Assembly (NCBI GenBank): GCA_034420475.1
Contig: DAOULH010000015.1
Location: forward strand, 1-6,457
DNA from: Bin87 sp034420475
GTDB lineage: Bacteria; Chloroflexota; Dehalococcoidia; Lucifugimonadales; UBA3495
DNA: 6,457 nt
Direction: 5' to 3'
The notes below the pieces were generated by a model that saw nothing but the letters and a program-made list of their open reading frames with translations, did no database searches and was not told where the DNA came from. Both the position numbers and the translations under genes were made by a program. Shown piece by piece: positions 1 through 4,907 of the stretch (position 1 is the stretch's first letter; the number at the start of each line of letters is the position of its first letter).

Positions 1-258
1 GATAAAATCGGCAATGTTCACGAGGTTCCTCCGCTGTGGAGTGTCGTCAACTCACAGCATAGTGGAACCTCGTGGCATTTTCAAAATAATCTCAAACCAG
101 CACCAATGGTTACTATATTGCCGGCCGAATATCGCATCGCTTTACCCTCCGAGGAGACGCTGATAGCGGAAATCAACCGGGCGCGGGCACTGCTGCGCCA
201 GGGTAAGGAGAATCACGGCCCGATTTCGGGCGCGGTCAGTGATTCACCGGACGTCTGA
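1..258 (+). CDS. C-terminal part of an unrecognised protein (5' end outside window)
   Basis: The frame is open from base 1 to a TGA at 256-258, giving 85 residues, so the gene most likely begins upstream of the window. I do not recognise the family. The last 40 or so residues include a charged, probably helical stretch (PSEETLIAEINRARALLRQG) and a polar tail ending in SPDV. The first half is rich in Asn, His and Ser. An internal ATG at 106-108 has no convincing Shine-Dalgarno sequence, so a short 50-residue gene is less likely than a truncated longer one. The DNA is markedly AT-richer than the rest of the window (23 of 60 bases G/C in 61-120), which suggests a different origin from the metabolic genes. 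It ends 5 bases before the convergent stop codon of the MBL hydrolase gene. Confidence 0.5.
   Translation, partial: DKIGNVHEVPPLWSVVNSQHSGTSWHFQNNLKPAPMVTILPAEYRIALPSEETLIAEINRARALLRQGKENHGPISGAVSDSPDV
19..74. repeat. 11-bp perfect inverted repeat with 34-base spacer
   Basis: CACGAGGTTCC at 19-29 is repeated as its exact reverse complement at 64-74. The arms do not extend in either direction. They lie inside the open frame of the partial gene, in its AT-rich part. They could form a long-loop hairpin, mark an old insertion boundary or protein-binding site, or be chance. Nothing else here supports a particular role. Confidence 0.5.
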
Positions 259-269
259 AACAGTCAGAC
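253..269. terminator. Hairpin spanning two convergent stop codons, possible bidirectional terminator
   Basis: GTCTGA (253-258) and TCAGAC (264-269) form a perfect 6-bp stem around a 5-base loop. The left arm contains the TGA stop of the plus-strand gene and the right arm contains the TGA stop of the minus-strand MBL gene, so the element belongs to both transcripts. Neither side has a U-tract, so classical intrinsic termination is doubtful. Its position between convergent genes still makes transcript-end stabilisation or weak termination plausible. Confidence 0.35.
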
Positions 270-911
270 CTCCGTTTGCGTCGGCAGATTTCCGTTGCTG
301 AACTCGCCCCGGTCGGTTTCGAGGCGGCAGACGGTGGTTTGGCGAGCGAGCCATCCGTCCGGCGGCAGCAGTTCGCACTCCGCGGTGTGCAGCCCCGGGA
401 TGGCGTAGTGCATGGGAATGATCACGCGAGGCTGGAGTCGTCGGACCAGCGCATCCACCTGGTCGTAGGTGAGCAGGTGGTTGGAGTCGTCCACGGTGAC
501 GAGCAGGACGTCGATATCGCCCACGGCTGACGCAACTTCAGGCGGCCATTCGACGCGGTTGTCTCCAATGTGCAGGAACCCGACGCCGCCCGCGTGCAGT
601 CGGAACATCACGTTGGGAAAGTCGCTCAGCCGCGACGCACCGGAATGCAGATCCTGGACGCCGCGAATGTTCAGATCGCCCGTGGAAAACTCGCCGGGCA
701 TACGCAGGATTGATGCAGCCTCCGGCAGGCGATCCACGGCGTCGTGGTCGAAGTGGGCGTGGGTAATGAGCCCGAGGTCGCAATGGATTTCGGGGAACAG
801 GCGAGTGAACCAGTAGCGGTCGGCCTGATTGCGGTACGGGTCGGCCAGGGCCGTAACGCCTCCCGCCGTTTCCCAGCGAAAGGCGCAGTGCCCGAAGTAA
901 GTGAGCCTCAT
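264..911 (-). CDS. MBL-fold metallo-hydrolase (UlaG-like, small)
   Basis: This is a 215-residue protein of the metallo-beta-lactamase superfamily, of the compact Lactamase_B_3/UlaG-like kind. The HxHxDH metal motif is HAHFDH at residues 51-56. Further candidate ligands are H89 (LHSGAS), D117 in HIGD (114-117) and H168 in IPMHY. The N-terminus MRLTYFGHCAF is the usual first strand of this group, which supports the ATG at 911. However, no Shine-Dalgarno sequence precedes it, so translation is probably weak or depends on the upstream gene. It is predicted to be a cytoplasmic zinc-dependent hydrolase with no signal peptide or membrane segment; the substrate is unknown (lactone, ester and phosphodiester hydrolases all occur in the superfamily). 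It is shorter than UlaG itself (about 350 residues), so the ascorbate-6-phosphate lactonase role should not be transferred. It lies 55 bases downstream of the SnoaL-like gene on the same strand and is probably co-transcribed with it. Confidence 0.85.
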   Translation of the reverse strand: MRLTYFGHCAFRWETAGGVTALADPYRNQADRYWFTRLFPEIHCDLGLITHAHFDHDAVDRLPEAASILRMPGEFSTGDLNIRGVQDLHSGASRLSDFPNVMFRLHAGGVGFLHIGDNRVEWPPEVASAVGDIDVLLVTVDDSNHLLTYDQVDALVRRLQPRVIIPMHYAIPGLHTAECELLPPDGWLARQTTVCRLETDRGEFSNGNLPTQTEV

Positions 912-934
912 TTTTGGGTTTTGCCCGGGAGCGG

Positions 935-946
935 CCGTTGCAACGG
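935..946. promoter_or_regulatory. 12-bp perfect palindrome between the SnoaL-like and MBL genes
   Basis: CCGTTGCAACGG is a perfect 12-bp palindrome with no spacer. It sits in the 55-base gap between the two minus-strand genes, 23 bases upstream of the MBL start codon. The form suits a homodimeric regulator site, but no promoter hexamers were found around it. Chance occurrence in GC-rich DNA is also possible. Confidence 0.25.
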
Positions 947-966
947 GGAGCCCGGAGGATTTGGAG

Positions 967-1383
967 CTATGCGACCGCGCTCCACATCTCGTAGCCGATC
1001 TCCTTGCTGATGAGGCCGTCGCGCATCTCGAAGATGTGGACCAGACGCATCTCCACCTGCGTACCCGGCGACAGGGGCAGGTAGCCCTCGCCGGTTAATC
1101 GGAAACGCACCACGCTGTCGTCCACCACCCGGTCCTCGGTGGCAAAGCGCTGGAGGGTCTCGAACTCGACATCCTCCATCTTGGCGAACATCGTGGTGTA
1201 GTTGTCGGCAACGGCGCGCTTGCCCTCGAACCGCAGGCCGCGGGCCGGGGCTTCCCAAACCACGTCGTCGGTGTAGAGGTCTAGGGCAGCCTCGACTTCG
1301 TTGGTGGCTTCGGAGTGGAAATGGGCCTCTACGGCGGCCAGGTTAGCGGCGATGATGTCGGGATTCTGATTGGTCGAGGACAT
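967..1383 (-). CDS. SnoaL-like / NTF2-fold protein
   Basis: This is a 138-residue protein with the features of the SnoaL-like branch of the NTF2 superfamily, whose cone-shaped alpha+beta barrels bind small hydrophobic molecules. Visible family features are the helical N-terminus, LYTDDVVWEAP (37-47), the G-K-A-V-x-x-N-Y segment (54-62), and the C-terminal strands VHIFEMRDGLISKEIGYEMW (115-134). Family members act as polyketide cyclases, ester cyclases, isomerases, dehydratases or non-catalytic binding domains, so the reaction cannot be named. I placed the start at the ATG ending at 1383 because GAGGAG lies 8 bases upstream. An upstream in-frame ATG at 1437 would add 18 residues that do not look like family sequence and would overlap the divergent promoter. 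It is the first gene of a likely two-gene unit with the MBL hydrolase and is transcribed divergently from the amidase. Confidence 0.8.
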   Translation of the reverse strand: MSSTNQNPDIIAANLAAVEAHFHSEATNEVEAALDLYTDDVVWEAPARGLRFEGKRAVADNYTTMFAKMEDVEFETLQRFATEDRVVDDSVVRFRLTGEGYLPLSPGTQVEMRLVHIFEMRDGLISKEIGYEMWSAVA

Positions 1384-1390
1384 GGCGGCG

Positions 1391-1398
1391 TCTCCTCT
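1391..1398 (-). promoter_or_regulatory. Ribosome binding site of the SnoaL-like gene
   Basis: On the minus strand the sequence reads AGAGGAGA, with the GAGGAG core ending 8 bases before the ATG at 1383. This is what decides for the 138-residue form over the longer reading from 1437. Confidence 0.7.
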
Positions 1399-1408
1399 CG
1401 TCGGTTTC

Positions 1409-1437
1409 TTGACACCCCAAAGGGGCGCCGATAGCAT
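1409..1437 (+). promoter_or_regulatory. Sigma70-type promoter for the acetamidase/formamidase gene
   Basis: A perfect TTGACA -35 box (1409-1414) is followed after 17 bases by TAGCAT (1432-1437), which matches 4 of 6 bases of the -10 consensus. Transcription would start near 1444, giving a 5' leader of about 40 bases with the strong ribosome binding site at 1471-1476. The spacer holds the dyad CCCCAAAGGGG (1415-1425), which could be an operator positioned to block polymerase. That is inference from position only. No equally good promoter was seen for the divergent SnoaL-like gene. Confidence 0.55.
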
Positions 1438-1470
1438 CCCGGCAAGCGGCCCCGGGACGCGGGCTGCTCA

Positions 1471-1476
1471 GGAGGG
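1471..1476 (+). promoter_or_regulatory. Ribosome binding site fixing the amidase start
   Basis: GGAGGG lies 7 bases before the ATG at 1484, ideal spacing. The frame is open further upstream to an ATG at 1370, but that would start inside the divergent SnoaL-like gene and upstream of the promoter, so 1484 is the start. Confidence 0.8.
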
Positions 1477-1483
1477 AATACCC

Positions 1484-2593
1484 ATGCAGAGCATCACCAT
1501 CGACCGTAGCAAGCCCCTGCGCGAGGAGTCTAACACGGGGCACAACCGTTGGCATCCGGACATCGCGCCCGTCATCGAGGTTGACGAGGGCGAGGAGGTC
1601 GTGCTGGAAACGAGGGACGCCTTCGACGGACAGATGCAGCCCGGCGTCACCGAAGCAGACTTTGCCGGCATGGACGCCGGCGTCATCCACCCGCTGACCG
1701 GCCCGGTGGCGGTGAAGGGCGCTGCGCCCGGCGACCTGTTGGAGGTCGAGTTTGTTGACATCCAGCCGCAGCCTTATGCCTTCAGCGTGATCTTCCCCGG
1801 CTTCGGCTTCCTGCGTGACGTGTTCACCGACCCGTTCATGGTGCACTGGAACATCGCCGACGGGTTCGCAACGTCGGGGCAGATACCCGGCGTGCGGGTG
1901 CCCGGCGCGTCATTCATGGGGGTGTCCGGCGTAGCACCGTCCCACGCGCAACTGGATGAGTGGACACGGCGCGAGGCTGACTTGGCGGAGCGCGGTGGTG
2001 TTGCCCTGCCGCCGGACGTCGCAGGAGCGGTTCCGATCAGCGGCGCCGGCGCGACCCATGGGATACGCACGTTGCCTCCCCGGGAAAACGGCGGCAACTT
2101 TGACGTGAAACAGCTTTCCACCGGGTCGAAACTCCTCTTGCCGGTGGCCGTTGATGGGGCGTTGTTTTCAACCGGGGACGGGCACTTTGCGCAAGGCGAC
2201 GGCGAGGTCTGCGTCACCGCCGTGGAGATGGGCGCGACGTGCGCGGTCCGGTTCCGGGTGCTCAAGGGCGAGGCGGAACGGCACGACATCCGTTGGCCTC
2301 GGTTCAGCCGGGAGGACTACTACATCGCTCCCGAGTGGGCGGCGCCACGCCGGTTCGTGGCTACCATGGGGATGCCGGTGCGCGACGACGGGGTGAACGA
2401 GGGCGAGAACCTGACGCTGGCCTGCCGCAACGCCATTCTGAATATGATCGACCTGTTGCAGGAGCGGGGCTTCAGCCGCAACCAGGCCTACGTGATATGC
2501 AGCGTGGCGGTGGACCTGAAGGTCAGCAACGTGGTGGACGTGCCCAACTTCGTGGTGTCGGCGTTCCTGCCGGAGGATCTGTTCGTGGGATAA
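1484..2593 (+). CDS. Acetamidase/formamidase family protein (FmdA/AmdA type)
   Basis: This 369-residue protein belongs to the FmdA_AmdA family, whose characterised members hydrolyse formamide or acetamide to the acid and ammonia in the cytoplasm. Hallmarks are NTGHNRWHPDIAP (17-29), RDAFDGQ (44-50), HPLTGPVAVKGAAPGDLLEV (69-88), GVSGVAPS (146-153), RENGGNFDVKQL (200-211) and GDGHFAQGDGEV (231-242). No signal peptide or membrane segment is visible. Length and motif order fit an intact family member. The exact amide is not readable from sequence; formamide and acetamide are the precedents, but paralogues of this family are numerous in environmental bacteria and may use other amides. It has its own promoter and is divergent from the SnoaL-like/MBL unit. 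It ends 28 bases before the stop of the convergent toxin gene, and no U-tract terminator was seen in that gap. Confidence 0.88.
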   Translation: MQSITIDRSKPLREESNTGHNRWHPDIAPVIEVDEGEEVVLETRDAFDGQMQPGVTEADFAGMDAGVIHPLTGPVAVKGAAPGDLLEVEFVDIQPQPYAFSVIFPGFGFLRDVFTDPFMVHWNIADGFATSGQIPGVRVPGASFMGVSGVAPSHAQLDEWTRREADLAERGGVALPPDVAGAVPISGAGATHGIRTLPPRENGGNFDVKQLSTGSKLLLPVAVDGALFSTGDGHFAQGDGEVCVTAVEMGATCAVRFRVLKGEAERHDIRWPRFSREDYYIAPEWAAPRRFVATMGMPVRDDGVNEGENLTLACRNAILNMIDLLQERGFSRNQAYVICSVAVDLKVSNVVDVPNFVVSAFLPEDLFVG

Positions 2594-2621
2594 CACCCAG
2601 GCCGTGGGACGGTACGTTGAA

Positions 2622-3032
2622 TCAGGGTGTCCAATCGTCCCGGCTTAACCACATCTCGATGCGGTCCCGATGCAGTCTGGCAATGAATGGCGCCGGGTTC
2701 TGCCCAAGGAAATTGATGATTTGCTCGCGCAGATCCAGGAATATCTGTGCCATTTCCGCGCGGGTCCCGCTGGCCCTGATGATGATCACGCGCCCACCGT
2801 ACCGCATCACGGCGTCGCGCTCCTGACGATTGTATCGTATGTCCCGGTCGTGGGTGATTATCAACCAACCCATCCCGGACGCCGGCGGAATCCAGTCAAT
2901 ATCCCTGGCGCCAAGGTCAAAGTGGTCGGCCAGTATCTCAACCGCAATGCCCGCGCTCCGCAGAGCGCCAGGGAAAACAGCCGATCCCAGGTTCTCATCA
3001 ATGAAGCAAGTTAAATCAACCGGCCAACTCAT
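2622..3032 (-). CDS. PIN-like toxin, VapC45/DUF5615-like
   Basis: This 136-residue protein looks like the PIN-like fold family of VapC45-type toxins, predicted ribonucleases. Strand 1 carries FIDENLG (10-16) with acidic D12 and E13. The pattern PGALRSAGIAVEILADHF (21-38), the D-I-D-W segment (44-47) and the GWLIITHDRDIR block (55-66, with D62 and D64) complete the expected acidic cluster for Mg2+ binding. The basic, amphipathic C-terminus (112-130) is typical of the group. The start chosen is the ATG at 3032, which overlaps the last codons of the antitoxin by 17 bases (the ATG lies within the codons for Tyr-Glu). Only a weak purine run (GAAGAA) precedes it, so translation probably depends on ribosomes finishing the antitoxin. 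A longer reading from 3065 would add 11 residues without family resemblance. The predicted role is an RNA-cleaving toxin neutralised by the neighbouring DUF433 protein. RNase activity is inferred from family, not shown. Confidence 0.78.
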   Translation of the reverse strand: MSWPVDLTCFIDENLGSAVFPGALRSAGIAVEILADHFDLGARDIDWIPPASGMGWLIITHDRDIRYNRQERDAVMRYGGRVIIIRASGTRAEMAQIFLDLREQIINFLGQNPAPFIARLHRDRIEMWLSRDDWTP

Positions 3033-3594
3033 ACCGCACGGCTTCTTCGATCTGCGCCAGCTCAACGCGGTAATCGTCTGCCAGTTCCAAGATGGAGTCT
3101 CCGGCCTTTACAAACTGGGCGACTGCATTCGTGGTCACGCCGGTGCCGCGGATGACTGGTCGTCCGAATTTGACGAATGGATCAATCGCGACCAATTTGG
3201 GGTCTTCTCGGCCGAATCCACGGGTGAACGGATAGAACCTAATGGGAGATCCGTCACTATCGTACTCGATGCGTTTGATGCAGAAGTCCGCCTTTGATGG
3301 ATTGCACAGTTCCGGAGCATCGCTGTCGCTTCTTGCGTGCAGAACGCGTTTCAGTAGTTCTTTCGAGGGCGTTTCACGGTTTCTGCGGAGCGAAGAAAGG
3401 ACAAACAATTCCAAAAGGTTGGTGAAAGACAAGGCCGTCGGGTCTGATCCGGCGGGGATGATCAGCGATTCGCCGTCTGCCTTCCGGTCAGACCCGGGCT
3501 TGCCTACCCAGCCACGTACCGTGGACACGGGCAACCCCAGATACCGGGCGCATTCCGGTATCGAGTACAGCGGCGCGTGGCGCGGGTTGTCCAC
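3016..3594 (-). CDS. HTH-DUF433 antitoxin, VapB45-like
   Basis: This 192-residue protein has two domains. The N-terminus has a MerR/excisionase-like winged helix (LYSIPECARYLGLPVSTVRGWV, split at residues 9-20 and 21-30) that should bind DNA. A central helical stretch (LSFTNLLELFVLSSLRRNR, 55-73) is followed by a C-terminal DUF433 domain (about 135-192) with DPFVKFGRPVIRGTGV (138-153) and the pattern A-D-D-Y-x-V-x-x-x-x-I (172-182). This architecture is that of VapB45-type antitoxins encoded before PIN-like toxins. The start is a GTG at 3594: its G is also the last base of the TAG stop of CoA-transferase B, and GAGGGTGGAG ends 7 bases upstream. The frame continues open upstream as a shadow of the CoA-transferase gene, so automatic calling may pick a much too long form. 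GC content falls to about 47-50% here, well below the CoA-transferase genes, which points to separate acquisition. Autoregulation through the helix-turn-helix is likely, but no operator was located. Confidence 0.8.
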   Translation of the reverse strand: MDNPRHAPLYSIPECARYLGLPVSTVRGWVGKPGSDRKADGESLIIPAGSDPTALSFTNLLELFVLSSLRRNRETPSKELLKRVLHARSDSDAPELCNPSKADFCIKRIEYDSDGSPIRFYPFTRGFGREDPKLVAIDPFVKFGRPVIRGTGVTTNAVAQFVKAGDSILELADDYRVELAQIEEAVRYELAG

Positions 3595-4907
3595 TAGATC
3601 ACTCCACCCTCTGCCAGCAGCAGCATTTGGCTGTTGCTGAGCCCGAATTCGCCCTGGAGGACCTCGGCGTTGTGCTCGCCGATGAGGGGCGCGCGCCGGC
3701 TGATGCGCCACGGGGATCCGTTGTAGAGTTGGGCCGGCCCAGGATAGGTGAAGGTGCGGCCAAGCTCCGGGTGCTCCACCTCCTTGAAAAACTCGCGGTC
3801 GGTGAGATGGTCGTCGCCGACCAGCTCGTCCATGGTGCGGATGGCGCCCCAGGGGAAGTCGCGTTGCTGCCCGCCGTGGAAGGCGTCCATCAGCGTGGAG
3901 TTCATAAAGAAGTTCTTCATCACGGATACGATGTGGTCGTTCTCCGCCGCGATGACCTGCGGGTCTTGATAACGCTCTTCGGTGAGGTCTTCCGCCATGC
4001 CCGACTGGTCGAACCATTCGGCCAGCAACTTCAGCCGCGCCGGTGTCAGGTTGGTGCCGGAACGTGTGGTGTTGAGCCAGCCGCCGTCGCCGGTGGGGAA
4101 CTGGATGGCCGGCGACATATCCGGAGCAGCATGGCGGCCGGTGTGACGCTGCACAACTTCGCCGGTGGACAGGTAGATGGCGATGGCCCCCTCGGTGGTG
4201 AGGGCGCAAGCCTCGTGGATGGAGGCATCAATGTACTGCCCCTCGCCGGAAAGGAAGCGGTAGTACAGGGCGGCCATGAGCCCGATGTAGGCATAATGGG
4301 CGCCGATGTGCCAGGCGTTGCCGCCGCCGGGAGCGATGGGCGGCGCGTTGGGCACGTCGATCTCGTCGTAGCCCGATGAGGCCATCTGTCCGCCGCCGGC
4401 CATCTGGGTGATGTCGCTGCTGAGGTAGTCCCGCCACGGGCCGGTCTGGCCGTAGGGCGTGAGTGAGCACATGATCAACCCTGGGTTGTCTGCGGACAGC
4501 GCGTCGTATCCCAACCCCAGGGCTTCCAGGTAACCGGGCTTGCGGCTTTCCAGCACGATGTCTGCGGTTGCCGCCAACTGCTTGAAGATGTCCTGCCCCT
4601 GCTTGGTTTCCAGGTTCAGGGTGATGCCACGCTTGGAGGTGTTGTAGTGCCAGAAGGACAGGCTGCGCTCCCGGTGGGGGATGTCGTCCAGGAAGGGGCC
4701 GAAGCTGCGGCAGGCCTCGCCGCCCGGCGGCTCAATTTTGATGAGGTCGGCGCCGTTGTCGGCCATCAGCTTGCCGCAGAACTGGCCCTTTTCGTCGCAG
4801 ATCTCCAGGACCCGAAGCCCATCCAGGGCGCCCGGCAGGCTCAGATCTGCCGAACGCGCCCCGCCGATATCGCCCCCGTCTTGTTGATTGCCGTTGGCGG
4901 ATGTCAT
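3594..4907 (-). CDS. CaiB/BaiF family III CoA-transferase, putative catalytic subunit (B)
   Basis: This 437-residue family III CoA-transferase moves CoA between carboxylic acids through an enzyme-bound acyl anhydride. An N-terminal extension of about 25 residues precedes the first core strand, LDGLRVLEICDEKGQFCGKL (28-47). This is followed by GADLIKIEPPGG (52-63), SKRGITLNL (91-99), the active-site segment SSDITQMAGGG (163-173), GEGQYIDASIHEA (221-233) and the C-terminal PLIGEHNAEVL (around 409-419). D165 aligns with the catalytic aspartate of formyl-CoA transferase and methylacyl-CoA racemase. AGGAGG lies 7 bases before the ATG, and the ATG overlaps the stop of subunit A by 4 bases (ATGA), implying coupled translation. 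The acid and CoA donor cannot be told from sequence. The stop codon TAG shares its G with the GTG start of the antitoxin. A fully independent homodimeric enzyme is the alternative to the heteromer suggested by its partner. Confidence 0.9.
   Translation of the reverse strand: MTSANGNQQDGGDIGGARSADLSLPGALDGLRVLEICDEKGQFCGKLMADNGADLIKIEPPGGEACRSFGPFLDDIPHRERSLSFWHYNTSKRGITLNLETKQGQDIFKQLAATADIVLESRKPGYLEALGLGYDALSADNPGLIMCSLTPYGQTGPWRDYLSSDITQMAGGGQMASSGYDEIDVPNAPPIAPGGGNAWHIGAHYAYIGLMAALYYRFLSGEGQYIDASIHEACALTTEGAIAIYLSTGEVVQRHTGRHAAPDMSPAIQFPTGDGGWLNTTRSGTNLTPARLKLLAEWFDQSGMAEDLTEERYQDPQVIAAENDHIVSVMKNFFMNSTLMDAFHGGQQRDFPWGAIRTMDELVGDDHLTDREFFKEVEHPELGRTFTYPGPAQLYNGSPWRISRRAPLIGEHNAEVLQGEFGLSNSQMLLLAEGGVI
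3602..3611 (-). promoter_or_regulatory. Ribosome binding site deciding the GTG start of the antitoxin
   Basis: Read on the minus strand this is GAGGGTGGAG, with GGAG ending 7 bases before the GTG at 3594. It lies inside the last codons of CoA-transferase B, which end in Glu-Gly-Gly-Val-Ile. Its quality and spacing, together with the start of recognisable antitoxin sequence, fix this non-ATG start. Confidence 0.65.
3615..3639 (-). promoter_or_regulatory. Imperfect hairpin just upstream of the antitoxin ribosome binding site
   Basis: Arms 3615-3624 and 3630-3639 pair over 10 positions with one non-Watson-Crick position (A-C in the minus-strand RNA, G-U in plus) around a 5-base loop. The hairpin falls within the codons for the Ser-Gln-Met-Leu-Leu-Leu region at the end of CoA-transferase B, 3 bases before the antitoxin Shine-Dalgarno sequence. 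It could modulate translational coupling or RNA processing between the metabolic and TA parts of the transcript. Alternatively it may only reflect GCT/CAG-rich codons. Confidence 0.3.

Noticed and set aside
1370..1483. Longer amidase reading from an ATG at 1370
   Set aside because: It would begin within the SnoaL-like gene and upstream of the promoter; the ATG at 1484 has a consensus ribosome binding site and starts at family-like sequence.
2593..2641. Possible terminators between the amidase and toxin stops (ACACCC...GGGTGT, GGGACG...CGTCCC)
   Set aside because: The stems are only 6 bp with loops over 20 bases and have no T-tract on either strand, so they are not convincing as intrinsic terminators.
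3595..4209. Upstream extension of the antitoxin frame to an ATG at 4209
   Set aside because: The extra residues are Arg/His/Pro-rich shadow sequence inside CoA-transferase B; the antitoxin fold begins right after the GTG at 3594, which has a good ribosome binding site.
3627..4379. Plus-strand 250-codon frame opposite CoA-transferase B
   Set aside because: Antisense shadow of a well-supported gene; its composition is biased and no domain motif is present.
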